A stretch of DNA of 64,000 nt from Salipaludibacillus sp. CUR1 (GTDB lineage Bacteria; Bacillota; Bacilli; Bacillales; Salisediminibacteriaceae), in NCBI RefSeq assembly GCF_021028955.1, contig NZ_JAIWPE010000096.1, positions 401,313-465,312 of the forward strand, in the 5' to 3' direction. Made by a program: the position numbers and the translations under genes. The notes beneath the pieces were generated by a model, which made no database searches, was not told the origin of the DNA, and saw nothing but the letters and a program-made list of their open reading frames with translations. Below are positions 1 to 8,991 of this stretch, piece by piece (the first letter of the stretch is position 1; every line of letters starts with the position of its first letter).

Positions 1-1013
1 AAATTCTCAGCTTCATTTAAAATACTTCTCTCAAACTGGTCATTAACCGTTTTGGCCTCTTTCAGATAAGTGATTCCCTGTTTCATATATGATTTATACA
101 ATTTTGTTAATTCGTTAATAGCCACTGCATATTTCTCATCGGTTTCAGGCATTACTGTTTCGGTATAAAGGTCAATAATCTGATCCTCTTCTTGTTCAGG
201 GAAATATTCATGGGGATCGGTACTGTCAAATAAGCAGATACCGAGCTCTCTTATAATTACCATATCAATACTGTGAGGATCAAAACCGCAATGGTACATC
301 TCGACGTCAAACCCTGCCTCTTCGCTGAAATGCGCTACTTTTTTAAGCAAGGTCGATTTCCCAGTCCCTGCCCGCCCTTTAATTAAGTATCGCTTTTTCA
401 CATCTTCTGTTAAATCAGGAATATAGTCAACCACACCACGAGGAGTTGACGCACCGAAAAAACGGTGTTTTGTACGGCCTTTTTTTCCAGGGTTTCGTTT
501 CCTTCCAATTATCTCCTGAACTAAATTACCAGTCAATTTGTCGGCTCTATGAAAATCCATGCTGTTTATATATATTTCTTCCAAACCATCGTGGATTTCC
601 AAACCTCTTTTAAAAGACCGGTGTGCTTTTTGAATAATCCTGTTGATATTTTGCACATACATCCGTCTGATGTCCTTCTCAATAAGCCGGGATAAGTTAA
701 GAATGGGATCTGAATTAATCACTTTAGTGCGCCCTGTATGATCCAGGTCGTTAACTGTAAAAGCTGTTTTAAGAGCGGGTATAATTACACCATCAAGGGC
801 GTTATTGTCAGACGCGCAATGAATACACTCAACTTCATGCCCTTTAGCCGCATATTCTTTGGCGATTGTTTCCAGTATTTTGGACTTAATAACCCTTAAC
901 GACCCTTTAATAACCACCACTTCATCTACATCCTGTAAATTTGATTCATATAAAGAAAAGAATCCTCTGGCAGTATGAACTCCCCAAAAGTAATGACGCA
1001 TTTTTCCCTGCAT
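1..1013 (-). CDS. PRK06851-like P-loop ATPase, C-terminus beyond window edge
   Basis: Open from an ATG at 1013 to the window edge, so the C-terminus is missing. Two nucleotide-binding halves are visible. The first begins near residue 36 with VVVIKGSLRVIKSKI, where a Walker A would be expected but the GxxGxGK[ST] pattern is degraded. The second, about residues 218-225, has a perfect Walker A (GRAGTGKST) preceded by an FGAxTPxG stretch. This two-domain layout fits the PRK06851 family of uncharacterised Bacillales ATPases; that assignment is from memory of the family. Possible Walker B and sensor residues of the second half lie outside. The function is unknown. The gene stands alone on this strand, with a repeat-rich gap upstream. 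Confidence 0.7.
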   Translation of the reverse strand, partial: MQGKMRHYFWGVHTARGFFSLYESNLQDVDEVVVIKGSLRVIKSKILETIAKEYAAKGHEVECIHCASDNNALDGVIIPALKTAFTVNDLDHTGRTKVINSDPILNLSRLIEKDIRRMYVQNINRIIQKAHRSFKRGLEIHDGLEEIYINSMDFHRADKLTGNLVQEIIGRKRNPGKKGRTKHRFFGASTPRGVVDYIPDLTEDVKKRYLIKGRAGTGKSTLLKKVAHFSEEAGFDVEMYHCGFDPHSIDMVIIRELGICLFDSTDPHEYFPEQEEDQIIDLYTETVMPETDEKYAVAINELTKLYKSYMKQGITYLKEAKTVNDQFERSILNEAEN

Positions 1014-1080
1014 AATAATCTCCCCTTAATGGTCAATCGTCTATATAATTTATGCACCATTCATCAAAAAGTGTTTGTTA

Positions 1081-1536
1081 GGAAGAAAAGGGACTATAAA
1101 AAGAGCGTCCTCCTACAGGAAGTCGCGGAAGCCCTCGGGTAAGCCTTCGCCGACAGTGAACCGGCAGATTAAATAAAGCTTTAGCTAAAAATTAATCAGA
1201 TGAAAGCCTTTGCTATATGCATACACGACACTCTAATAATAATTAACCTGCCGTTGAACGAAGGCAAGGACACCCGGAGGATAAGCGCAGTCTGAAAATC
1301 CACTTTCCTGAAGGTGCCCTTCGGGGAAGTTAGTTGAAGACAAGCCCTCGGGTAAGCCTTCGCCGATAGTGAACCGGCAGATTAATTGACTCTGATTTAG
1401 ATAGAAAAAATTCTATTTTTTACATTAAACAACCCTGTGGTAAATTTAAATCCCTGCTTCTATTAAAAAAACATCCGAACAACATTTAAAATATTGTTTC
1501 GGATGTCTTTCAGGTTACTATTCTTTTGGCTCAGCC
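1081..1536. repeat. Dispersed intergenic repeat, locus R1
   Basis: The 526-bp gap between the ATPase and the phosphoesterase gene holds no convincing gene. A segment of about 46 bp (GCCCTCGGGTAAGCCTTCGC plus a following AGTGAACCGGCAGATTAA) occurs twice, near 1130-1172 and 1343-1385. Positions 1259-1354 closely match 51181-51275. The end (1473-1536) has a hairpin with TCCGAACAA/TTGTTTCGGA arms and then TTACTATTCTTTTGGCTCAGCC, which resembles the right end of the element at 50829-51522. This looks like a decayed copy of the same repeat family. Confidence 0.75.
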
Positions 1537-1539
1537 TCT

Positions 1540-2025
1540 TTATGAAAAGAAAACAAATTCAGCGTGAATATGATCTGACAAAGTCAAAATCCCAAATGAA
1601 AAGTAAGGCATTTTTCTTTTATCCATGACAGACCCTGGATTAAACATCAGAGTCTTGTTTACATAACGTAAATATGGTATATGAGAATGTCCGAAAATAA
1701 TACAGTCCATTTTTTCAGAAAAAGACTCTGCAGCCCTCTTTTCGGTCGTTTTACCGGTTCCATGACCATGGACAATGCCGATTTTAAATCCCTCAATTGT
1801 TAAAGCTTTTTTATCAGGTACTAGTCTTCTCATCTGATCATCATCTGTATTTCCACAGACCCCATCTATCTGTCCATATTTTTTAAACCGGTCATACACT
1901 TCCGGAGTCTGCCAGTCGCCTGCATGTATGATACGGTCAGCGGTGGCTAATTCCTCTGTTAGCCTGCCGGGAAGTGTTTTTCCTTTTTTAGGCATATGGG
2001 TATCTGAGACGACTATAATTTTCAT
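1540..2025 (-). CDS. YfcE/MJ0936-type metallophosphoesterase
   Basis: Small calcineurin-like phosphoesterase of 161 aa, a normal length for the YfcE/MJ0936 family. The metal-binding blocks appear in order: SDTH near the N-terminus, GDW, GNTD, HGHG and GHSHIPY near the C-terminus. Members are Mn/Ni-dependent phosphodiesterases of uncertain physiological substrate. The ATG at 2025 is chosen because AAGGTGG lies 5 nt upstream; a GTG three codons earlier falls inside that ribosome site. The gene follows yisL with a 13-bp gap, so the two are probably co-transcribed. It ends just inside the R1 repeat. Confidence 0.9.
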   Translation of the reverse strand: MKIIVVSDTHMPKKGKTLPGRLTEELATADRIIHAGDWQTPEVYDRFKKYGQIDGVCGNTDDDQMRRLVPDKKALTIEGFKIGIVHGHGTGKTTEKRAAESFSEKMDCIIFGHSHIPYLRYVNKTLMFNPGSVMDKRKMPYFSFGILTLSDHIHAEFVFFS

Positions 2026-2038
2026 ATAGACCACCTTT

Positions 2039-2413
2039 TTATAATGGCAAGAAATTAAACCCTATAGGCAGCCCAAACCCTAAATACAGCGTTACCAGCA
2101 GTGAAACAACCAGCCCGATAAGCATACCATTCAGCGGTTTGCCTTTTTTCATCCGAATCATATACATTTCTGAAAAGCTTATCACAGCCAGTCCGGACAC
2201 AAATTTCAGGCCGTACAGCATATGATTGATCCCTGCAAACTGAAAGAATAAAATTCCCCCGGTTATAATTATCAGGATATAAAACAGCCTTAATGCCATA
2301 TGTAAGATTTTAACCTGTTTTGCCATTCCTTTTTTAAATAACGACACAGCTGCAATAAATAATACGATGGCTACTACCCAAGTAAAAATATGGGAGTGAG
2401 TCGTATAGAACAT
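2039..2413 (-). CDS. yisL: YisL family (UPF0344) membrane protein
   Basis: 124 aa with four predicted membrane segments (about residues 8-25, 40-58, 65-83 and 98-118) and short loops. The pattern HIFTWVVAI...KILHMALRLFYILII matches the B. subtilis YisL/UPF0344 family, which has no known function. The start at 2413 follows an excellent AAGGAGG 8 nt upstream. It is probably the first gene of a two-gene operon with the phosphoesterase downstream. Confidence 0.9.
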   Translation of the reverse strand: MFYTTHSHIFTWVVAIVLFIAAVSLFKKGMAKQVKILHMALRLFYILIIITGGILFFQFAGINHMLYGLKFVSGLAVISFSEMYMIRMKKGKPLNGMLIGLVVSLLVTLYLGFGLPIGFNFLPL

Positions 2414-2566
2414 AGTTTCTACCTCCTTTTTTCTTTATCATTTTTCCAGTTCAAATTACAGTTTAAACTGAAATCGTGAAATAATAAAGGAAAATGGCGC
2501 TGGCTGATACTATAGACTCACAAAGTGTGCTTAAAAAAACCTGAGAAGAAAACAGACTATTGCAAT

Positions 2567-2773
2567 CTAATCCTCTGTTTCATCTCTTCTCCCCTTTAAT
2601 TCTTCAATAATATAGACCATTTGCATTTTTATATCTGAAGTGTTTTCAAATTCAAAGGCACTTCTGGCGAAATCCAATTCTTTTGACAGTTTTTTGAAAC
2701 GGCTCTTCAGTTCTTCTGTCGTTTGCTCAGGTAAATTCATCAGACTTTTTAAATTCGGATTAACCTTGTGCAT
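2567..2773 (-). CDS. Small hypothetical protein (68 aa)
   Basis: 68 aa, hydrophilic and mostly helical, with a TEELKSRFKKLSKEL segment that could form a short coiled coil. No membrane segment and no cysteine. GGGAGG lies about 10 nt before the ATG, which supports translation. I do not recognise the family. It stands alone between yisL and the divergent rarD-like gene. Confidence 0.6.
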   Translation of the reverse strand: MHKVNPNLKSLMNLPEQTTEELKSRFKKLSKELDFARSAFEFENTSDIKMQMVYIIEELKGRRDETED

Positions 2774-2854
2774 AGGCCTTTATCCTCCCGTTATATATTT
2801 AAAAACCACTATAAGTAACTTTTTATCTAAGACTAATATATCAAAAAAATGTTA

Positions 2855-2875
2855 AATGATAAAACATTTATCATT
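2855..2875. promoter_or_regulatory. Perfect inverted repeat in a divergent intergenic region
   Basis: AATGATAAA and TTTATCATT form 9-bp arms around a 3-nt loop, in the gap between the 68-aa gene and the divergent EamA transporter. It could be an operator. There is no adjacent T-run favouring termination. No regulator is assigned. Confidence 0.35.
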
Positions 2876-3015
2876 GCCACTACTTAAATAAACCTAAATA
2901 GAGTAGCATAGTCCCAGCCAGTGGGCCTGACAAGAAAAACGTTTATCGTTTACATCAGGCTCGAATAAAGAGTACACTTATTTTTGTTAACGAAGACAGG
3001 AAATGAGGAAAATTA

Positions 3016-3927
3016 ATGAACCACGAACAAAGTGAAGTAACTAAGGGCGTGGCAGCTGGAATTTCTGCTTATCTTATCTGGGGTTTTCTCCCTATATACT
3101 GGAAACAGACAGAACACATTCCATCTTTTGAGGTGCTCGCCCATCGAATAGTCTGGTCACTTTTATTTATGATTTTAATGTTCTTTACCATAAGAAAAAT
3201 GAGCCAGCTCATTTACGATATCCGCTATTTAATGACCCACCCTAAAATTATTGCAGGAATCGCCTTGTCAGCTTTCTTTATCAGCGTTAACTGGGTTCTT
3301 TTTATCTGGGCAGTTGCAAATGAACACATCGTGCAGGTAAGTCTTGGATATTATATTAATCCTCTGCTGAATGTTTTGCTTGGCGTACTGTTTTTCAAAG
3401 AAAAATTGACTTTCTGGCAGAAAATATCAGTATTTTCAGCGCTCACAGGAGTCAGTATTATGACATTTTCATTTGGAGAGGTACCTTATATCGCACTTGT
3501 GCTTGCATTTAGCTTTGGAATGTACGGATTAGTAAAAAAACAGACTAAAATTGGGGCGATGACAGGACTTACGATAGAAACATTACTATTAATGCCTGCG
3601 GCGTTAGGTTATATTATTTGGATCCACGGCAGCCCGTTTTCGGCCTTTTACATTGAAGAACCTAGCACTGCTCTTCTGCTTGCCGGAACAGGCGCAGTAA
3701 CTGCTGTCCCTTTACTTTTGTTCGGTATAGGTGCACTTAAAATTCCTCTTTCGTTTATTGGATTTCTTCAGTATATAGCGCCTACTATCATGCTGGTACT
3801 GGGAGTGATATTATATGGAGAGTCTTTTACAGCAGTTCATGCGGTCTCTTTTTCATTTATATGGCTCGGACTATTAATTTATTCCTTTTCAAAAACGGCT
3901 TTTCTTGCAAACTTTACTCCCAAATAG
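3016..3927 (+). CDS. rarD: RarD-type EamA family transporter
   Basis: 303 aa with about ten hydrophobic segments arranged as two EamA repeats. The N-terminal KGVAAGISAYLIWGFLPIYWK and the EVLAHRIVWSLLF segment are characteristic of the RarD (chloramphenicol-sensitive protein) branch of the drug/metabolite transporter superfamily. Substrates are unknown; members are inner-membrane permeases. The ATG is preceded by a purine-rich AGGAAATGAGGA site. It is a single-gene unit with an inverted repeat in its 5' region. Confidence 0.88.
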   Translation: MNHEQSEVTKGVAAGISAYLIWGFLPIYWKQTEHIPSFEVLAHRIVWSLLFMILMFFTIRKMSQLIYDIRYLMTHPKIIAGIALSAFFISVNWVLFIWAVANEHIVQVSLGYYINPLLNVLLGVLFFKEKLTFWQKISVFSALTGVSIMTFSFGEVPYIALVLAFSFGMYGLVKKQTKIGAMTGLTIETLLLMPAALGYIIWIHGSPFSAFYIEEPSTALLLAGTGAVTAVPLLLFGIGALKIPLSFIGFLQYIAPTIMLVLGVILYGESFTAVHAVSFSFIWLGLLIYSFSKTAFLANFTPK

Positions 3928-4017
3928 CCAGTTGTTCAATTACCACACGGACATTTTAGAATACTCCTTTATATTTGTGTCAAAAATACAGGTAAAGATG
4001 TAAAGGAGCTTTTATAA

Positions 4018-4344
4018 ATGACTAGAACCACTACTCTTTATTTAGGTATTACAGGCGGCTCATTAGGTATTATTTTTACCTTGTATGCGCTCTATTACGG
4101 TACAACAGATGAAGCAGTTTACGGCGAATCGTTTTTAGCCGGGGAAACGTTAGGTGCGATCCTGATCAGTACTGCTGCTATTGTAGGGGCTTCATTAGCC
4201 AGAAATAATGCTAAAGCAGGCGGATGGATCATGCTCTTGTCCGGACTCGCCCTGCCAGTTTTAATAGACACGTATGGTTTTATTCCGCTCATGCTTCTTC
4301 TTCCGGCAGGAATAAGCAATATAATAAAAAGAAAAACATCATAG
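4018..4344 (+). CDS. Small multi-pass membrane protein (108 aa)
   Basis: 108 aa with four hydrophobic segments (about residues 5-27, 40-60, 66-84 and 86-103), ending in a basic KRKTS tail. AAAGGAG precedes the ATG by 7 nt. The family is not recognised; it superficially resembles DUF4064-like small membrane proteins. Its stop is followed by a gap of about 160 bp with no clear terminator before the nitrilase gene. Confidence 0.65.
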   Translation: MTRTTTLYLGITGGSLGIIFTLYALYYGTTDEAVYGESFLAGETLGAILISTAAIVGASLARNNAKAGGWIMLLSGLALPVLIDTYGFIPLMLLLPAGISNIIKRKTS

Positions 4345-4501
4345 TATACTCTATATTGAGTCTGCAGCTCTTACTGTCACTTGGCATGCATATAGGGCTG
4401 CTTTTGTTGTTTAATTAACTGAGCTTATCCAGCATCCTTTTTGACAACTTAGATTTGTTCATTTACTGTCTTTCTTATAAAAAACTAACGGGGGATTAAA
4501 T

Positions 4502-5311
4502 ATGGCAAAAGTAGCGGGCATTCAAATGGTGTCTAAGCCTTCAGGGAAAAGTGAAAACTATTCAAAAGCTGTAAAACTTGTTCAAGAAGCGGCTTCACAG
4601 GGAGCTGATATTATTTGTTTACCTGAATTATGGCTGTCAGGATACCATTTTAACCGGGAAGATATCCGGCTTCTGGCCGATACAGCAGAAAGCAGAATGA
4701 TTAGTTCATTCCAACGGCTGGCTCAGGAAATAAAAACGGTCCTTATTGTTCCTTTCCTTGAAATAAGCAATACTCCAGCTGGATACGGAAGTAATTATTT
4801 TATATCCTCTGCCATCATCGACAATGACGGCAAGCTCCTGGGCATATACCGGAAGTCGTTATTATGGGGACAGGAAGAAAAGACATTTACTCCAGGGGAA
4901 AAATCATATCCTGTATTTAAGACAGCCGCTGGAACGGTTGGGGTGCTGATTTGTTATGATATAGAATTTCCCGAACCGGCAAGAGAATTAGCTCTGAAAG
5001 GGGCTGATATTATTTTTGCCCCATCAGTATGGAGCCTCGAAGCCGAAAACAGATGGGATATCCAGCTTCCTTGCAGAGCTCTGGATAACACGGTTTATAT
5101 ATTTGGGGTTAACGCTGCAGGTAATGGCGCTTGCGGGAAAAGTAAACTAGTATCGCCTGAAGGCACTGTCATGTCAGAAGCTTCTGCAGACAAGGAAAAG
5201 ATTATTTACGGGGAGATAACCCGCGAAACATTAAAGCACGCCAGAACAAAAATCCCTTACTTGAAAGATTACTCCAATGCTTTTCAACATGAAAAAGGCC
5301 ATCACTCTTAA
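4502..5311 (+). CDS. Nitrilase-superfamily carbon-nitrogen hydrolase
   Basis: 269 aa, typical length. The catalytic triad is visible: Glu in CLPELWLSGY, Lys in YRKSLLWG and Cys in GVLICYDIEFPE. The last motif, with its surrounding PEPARELALKGADII, is diagnostic of the superfamily. Members hydrolyse small amides or carbamoyl compounds, or C-terminal amides, in the cytoplasm; the substrate cannot be read from sequence. GGGGG lies before the ATG. It is a single gene upstream of the amino-acid ABC operon but separated from it by an AT-rich gap of about 300 bp. Confidence 0.92.
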   Translation: MAKVAGIQMVSKPSGKSENYSKAVKLVQEAASQGADIICLPELWLSGYHFNREDIRLLADTAESRMISSFQRLAQEIKTVLIVPFLEISNTPAGYGSNYFISSAIIDNDGKLLGIYRKSLLWGQEEKTFTPGEKSYPVFKTAAGTVGVLICYDIEFPEPARELALKGADIIFAPSVWSLEAENRWDIQLPCRALDNTVYIFGVNAAGNGACGKSKLVSPEGTVMSEASADKEKIIYGEITRETLKHARTKIPYLKDYSNAFQHEKGHHS

Positions 5312-5553
5312 TTGTCCGGCTGTCTGAAGATGACCCAACAGTCCATTTAATGCACTAATTATAAATTAATAACAAATCTGAATTTTTCTAAATCATTTAA
5401 TGATACTGTATAAATGCTTTAATATCAGGATTGTTCTTCTACGAAATTTAATTTAGAAAATTAAAAAAACTAGCACACTATGAATAACTATGCTAAAATC
5501 ATTTTTAACATACAAATTGTTACAGAATACTATTTTGCTAATTTTTTTGTTTT

Positions 5554-5593
5554 AAATAGTGCTAATATTAGTACTATTTAAATAACACTATTT
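5554..5593. promoter_or_regulatory. Palindromic operator candidate upstream of amino-acid ABC operon
   Basis: Positions 5554-5579 form a 26-bp palindrome with a single mismatched pair around the centre TAATATTA. Positions 5580-5593 repeat one arm in reverse (AAATAACACTATTT). The array sits 22 bp before the GTG of the binding-protein gene and just after an AT-rich promoter-like stretch. The rest of the 304-bp gap (5312-5553) holds no gene I can see. The regulator is not identified. Confidence 0.5.
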
Positions 5594-5615
5594 AAAAATC
5601 TAAGGGGGAAAAAAT

Positions 5616-6383
5616 GTGAAGAAACTTGGAGTTATTTTTATGTTAGTGGCACTTGCTGCTTTTGCGGCAGCCTGCGGTGATTCTGCTGCAGATGGAGATA
5701 TGCCGGAATACACGGTAGCAACAGACTCCAATTATGTTCCGTTTGAATATTTAAATACGGACACTGGAGAGATGGAAGGATTTGATATTGATTTAATTAA
5801 TGAAATTGCCGACCGTGTAGGTTTTACTATTGATCTCGAAGTGGTCGAATTTGATGGTATTGTTTCCGGGATGGGAACAGGCCGTTATGATATTGGAATA
5901 GCAGGTATGACCATTACTGAAGAGCGTGCAGAAAACTTTGATTTCTCTGATCCATATTACGATGCCGGTTTAATTTTAGCGGTGCGGGCGGATGAAGAAG
6001 AAATACAGTCTATCGATGATGTGGACGGCAGGCCGGTAGCAACGCGTGCTGCTACAACGAGTGAAACATATTTAGTGGAAAATACCGATGCCGAAGTACG
6101 GACTTTCCCAGATATTGTCAATGCTTATCAAGATTTAACAGCAGGGCGTGTGGATGCGGTAATCTACGATATTCCAAACGTTCTATATTATATGGATACA
6201 GAAGCAGTTGGTGAAATGAAAACTGTTGGAGAACGGTTAACGGGTGAACAATATGGAATTGCTTTCCCTGAAGGATCTGAACTTACTGAACAAGTTAATG
6301 AAGCTCTTGCAGAAATGAAAGAGGATGGGACTTACGCCGACATTTATGAAGAGTGGTTTGGAGAAAGACCTGACGAAGACTAA
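5616..6383 (+). CDS. Polar amino-acid ABC transporter substrate-binding lipoprotein
   Basis: 255 aa family-3 solute-binding protein. The N-terminus is a lipoprotein signal ending in the lipobox AAAC at residues 17-20, so it is anchored on the outer face of the membrane. Typical SBP_bac_3 elements follow: PFEY, GFDIDLINEIA, MTITEERAENFDFSDPYY (the Arg normally binds the ligand carboxylate) and a C-terminal DGTYADIYEEWFG. Glutamine or a related polar amino acid is likely, but the ligand is inferred only from family. The start must be GTG at 5616: the overlapping ATG at 5614 is followed at once by TGA. The mature protein is strongly acidic, as in halophile or alkaliphile extracellular proteins. 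Confidence 0.9.
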   Translation: MKKLGVIFMLVALAAFAAACGDSAADGDMPEYTVATDSNYVPFEYLNTDTGEMEGFDIDLINEIADRVGFTIDLEVVEFDGIVSGMGTGRYDIGIAGMTITEERAENFDFSDPYYDAGLILAVRADEEEIQSIDDVDGRPVATRAATTSETYLVENTDAEVRTFPDIVNAYQDLTAGRVDAVIYDIPNVLYYMDTEAVGEMKTVGERLTGEQYGIAFPEGSELTEQVNEALAEMKEDGTYADIYEEWFGERPDED

Positions 6384-6398
6384 ATTAATTTAACCGTT

Positions 6399-6431
6399 AA
6401 AGCGCCGCGAATGTGGTTTTCGTGGCGCTTT
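6399..6431 (+). terminator. Intercistronic stem-loop between binding protein and permease
   Basis: AAAGCGCCGCGAA pairs with TTCGTGGCGCTTT (one G-U pair) around a 7-nt loop. There is little of a U-run after it, so it more likely stabilises the upstream message or causes partial termination than full termination. That would give an excess of binding protein over permease. Confidence 0.6.
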
Positions 6432-6467
6432 CTATTCTACATACTAAAGAAGGAGGCAGCACATCCA

Positions 6468-7139
6468 ATGATTGAAAACCTGACGGAGATATTTACGAGT
6501 CCTCATTACCGCAATACGCTCCCCTTCATCGTCCGGGGACTCCAGTTAACATTGATCGTCACGTTTACAGGAGTATTCTTCGGGTTTATTTTAGGCAGTA
6601 TTTTTGGACTTGCCCGTTTATCTAAGAGTAAAATAATTTATGGAATTGCAACTGTTTATATTGAATTAGTCCGCGGTACCCCTATTCTTGTCCAGGCATT
6701 ATTTTTATATTTTGCTGTATCTGATTTTTTTGGAATTAACTTTGACGCTTTAACGGCAGGTATTATTGCTATCGCCATAAATGCCGGAGCTTATATTGCT
6801 GAAATCGTTCGCGGAGGTGTGGAATCTATAGATAAAGGGCAAATGGAAGCCGGGCGCTCTATTGGATTAAGTTCCACCCAGACGATGAGGTATATCATAT
6901 GGCCGCAGGCGTTTAAACGAATGATTCCTCCTCTTGGGAACCAGTTCATTATCAGTTTAAAAGACACGTCAATATTTGCTGTAATATCCTTAGGTGAAGT
7001 CACTTATTTAATGAGACAGTATGTAAGTACTTCCGGAGACCCTTTTATCCCTTATATTATGCTGTGTTTTGCTTATCTTATTATTACTGTACCCGCAATG
7101 ATTATTTTACGCCGTATTGAACGGAGGTTGGATGTTTAA
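6468..7139 (+). CDS. Polar amino-acid ABC transporter permease
   Basis: 223 aa HisM/GlnP-type permease with about five membrane segments and the EAA loop around [20 protein letters not shown], where the ATPase docks. The ATG at 6468 is preferred because AAGGAGG ends about 12 nt upstream. The longer reading from 6411 begins inside the intercistronic hairpin and adds a non-homologous leader. The stop overlaps the ATG of the ATPase gene by one base, which implies translational coupling. It imports an amino acid together with the flanking binding protein and ATPase. Confidence 0.92.
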   Translation: MIENLTEIFTSPHYRNTLPFIVRGLQLTLIVTFTGVFFGFILGSIFGLARLSKSKIIYGIATVYIELVRGTPILVQALFLYFAVSDFFGINFDALTAGIIAIAINAGAYIAEIVRGGVESIDKGQMEAGRSIGLSSTQTMRYIIWPQAFKRMIPPLGNQFIISLKDTSIFAVISLGEVTYLMRQYVSTSGDPFIPYIMLCFAYLIITVPAMIILRRIERRLDV

Positions 7140-7861
7140 TGATTAAAGTTACTGATTTGCATAAGTCCTTTGGGAAGGTGGAAGTCCTTAAGGGAATTGA
7201 CGCGGAAATTAAGGAAAAAGAGGTGGTCTGTGTGATCGGCCCCTCTGGCTCAGGCAAGAGTACCTTTTTACGCTGTATAAATTTACTTGAAGAAATTACT
7301 GCCGGAGATATTGTTATAGACGGAGAAAGTTTAACAGACCCGAAAATCGATATAAATAAACTCCGCTCACAAGTAGGAATGGTGTTTCAGCATTTTAATT
7401 TATTTCCTCATATGACCGTGTTAAAAAATGTAACTTTAGGCCCTTTAAAAGTTAAAGATCTTTCAAACGAGGAAGCAGAGAAATTATCTCTCGATTTATT
7501 AGGGAAAGTAGGCTTATCTGATAAAGCGCATGTTTATCCAGGCAGTTTGTCCGGCGGGCAAAAACAGAGGGTAGCCATTGCAAGAGCTCTCGCAATGAGC
7601 CCTAAGGTCATGCTGTTCGATGAACCTACTTCCGCATTGGACCCTGAACTTGTCGGGGACGTACTGGAAGCAATGAAAGATCTGGCAAAAGAAGGAATGA
7701 CCATGGTGGTAGTCACCCATGAGATGGGGTTTGCACGTGAAATGGGCGACAGAGTTCTCTTTATGGATGAAGGGGTTGTTATGGAAGAAGGCCCTCCGGA
7801 AAATATTTTCGATAATCCCCAGCATCCCCGTACTCAGGAATTTTTAAGCAAAATTTTGTAA
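7139..7861 (+). CDS. glnQ: Polar amino-acid ABC transporter ATP-binding protein
   Basis: 240 aa, a full-length GlnQ/HisP-type ATPase. Walker A is GPSGSGKST (about residues 32-40), the Q-loop is [10 protein letters not shown], the signature is LSGGQKQR, Walker B is [14 protein letters not shown] and the H-loop is VVTHEMGFA. It powers the import system encoded just upstream. The glnQ symbol reflects family membership only, not a proven substrate. A terminator hairpin follows at 7918-7950. Confidence 0.93.
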   Translation: MIKVTDLHKSFGKVEVLKGIDAEIKEKEVVCVIGPSGSGKSTFLRCINLLEEITAGDIVIDGESLTDPKIDINKLRSQVGMVFQHFNLFPHMTVLKNVTLGPLKVKDLSNEEAEKLSLDLLGKVGLSDKAHVYPGSLSGGQKQRVAIARALAMSPKVMLFDEPTSALDPELVGDVLEAMKDLAKEGMTMVVVTHEMGFAREMGDRVLFMDEGVVMEEGPPENIFDNPQHPRTQEFLSKIL

Positions 7862-7917
7862 TTACCATTTTAAAAGGCAGCATTGGCTTGCCCGAAAAAA
7901 TGAGCTGATGTAGAATT

Positions 7918-7950
7918 AAGCCGTTCAGATACTGAATGGCTTTTTCTTTT
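7918..7950 (+). terminator. Rho-independent terminator of the amino-acid ABC operon
   Basis: AAGCCGTTCAG, a 3-nt loop and CTGAATGGCTT (one G-U pair), followed by TTTTTCTTTT. Confidence 0.85.
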
Positions 7951-8113
7951 GTATTTTAATTATTTCAGGAGCACCTCATTTCATGTGATAAGAGCACAAA
8001 GCCCCGCCTCGCTGGATTTTTATCTGCAGCTGAATCCTGCAAGTTCCTTATGTAATAATATTCACGGGTTAAAATGTATTATTTATGGGTAATTAGGATA
8101 CAGGTGATTATAA

Positions 8114-8947
8114 ATGACTATTAATCAATTACTCAAATACATAATCTATTTGTTTTTGACAATTTTCATACTCTACGGGTTGTATGTTTTTTTGTTTTAC
8201 GTTAATCAGGAGAATGACTTATTCCAGGAACCGGATCTATCAAGGGAGAAAGCACAGGAAATCACGGCTGAAAATAAAAAAGCTGAAGAACTCTCCATAG
8301 AAACAGAAGGTGGTATCAGCCTGCACGGCTGGCTCTTAAATAATTCGGATCACTCCCCTTCCCCGCTCCTGATCTATTTCGGGGGTAATGCCGAAGAGGT
8401 TTCCCGGACCCTTCCGGAATTTGAACAGTTGAATGATTGGTCTGTCCTGCTGGTGAATCATAGAGGATACGGATTAAGCGAGGGGACCCCATCTGAAGCT
8501 GCCCTTTTTCATGACGCCAAAGCGATCTATGATTTAATTTCTGAACGGGAAGAGATTGACTCAGATCATATTGCTGTCATGGGCCGAAGTATGGGGACAG
8601 CACCAGCCACCCATTTGTCTAAAGAAAGAAACGTTGCGGGAACCGTGCTCGTCTCTCCATACGATTCACGTACACGGGTAATGAAAGACAGGCAACCTCT
8701 TATTCCGGTAGAGAGGCTAATTCGTCATCCATTCAAGGTCAGTGATAAAGCTGAAACGATTGAGAGTCCCTTACTCGCTATACTCGCATCAGAAGATGAA
8801 ATCATTCCTCCTGAACATTCAGCAGCCACCCTGGCAGCCTGGAAAGGAGAAAGCCAAAAAGTTTGGCTGGATGGCTACAATCACAATAACCTTCAATCAA
8901 GCCCGGACTATTGGAAGTCCATTCAAGCGTTTTTAGATGAATTATAA
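8114..8947 (+). CDS. Membrane-anchored alpha/beta hydrolase
   Basis: 277 aa. An N-terminal membrane segment (about residues 8-28) is followed by an alpha/beta-hydrolase domain. The nucleophile elbow is GRSMG, the acid lies in ASEDEIIPPEH and the His in GYNHNN. HRGYGLSEGTP is the conserved loop seen in serine aminopeptidase/BAAT-like and YtmA-like hydrolases. It is probably an esterase or peptidase acting at the membrane; the substrate is unknown. AGGTGAT lies before the ATG. It converges on the DUF624 gene, sharing a bidirectional terminator. Confidence 0.85.
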   Translation: MTINQLLKYIIYLFLTIFILYGLYVFLFYVNQENDLFQEPDLSREKAQEITAENKKAEELSIETEGGISLHGWLLNNSDHSPSPLLIYFGGNAEEVSRTLPEFEQLNDWSVLLVNHRGYGLSEGTPSEAALFHDAKAIYDLISEREEIDSDHIAVMGRSMGTAPATHLSKERNVAGTVLVSPYDSRTRVMKDRQPLIPVERLIRHPFKVSDKAETIESPLLAILASEDEIIPPEHSAATLAAWKGESQKVWLDGYNHNNLQSSPDYWKSIQAFLDEL

Positions 8948-8984
8948 AAAATGCGCCCAGGGAAGATCCCCATAGGCGCATTTT
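8947..8984. terminator. Bidirectional terminator
   Basis: AAAATGCGCC ... GGCGCATTTT with A- and T-runs on both sides, located between the convergent hydrolase and DUF624 genes. Confidence 0.85.
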
Positions 8985-8991
8985 CCTTGTA

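Noticed and set aside
7961-8000. Fnr-like TGTGATAAGAGCACA upstream of the alpha/beta hydrolase
   Set aside because: Half-site spacing is 5 rather than 6 and the second half is GCACA, so it does not meet the consensus.
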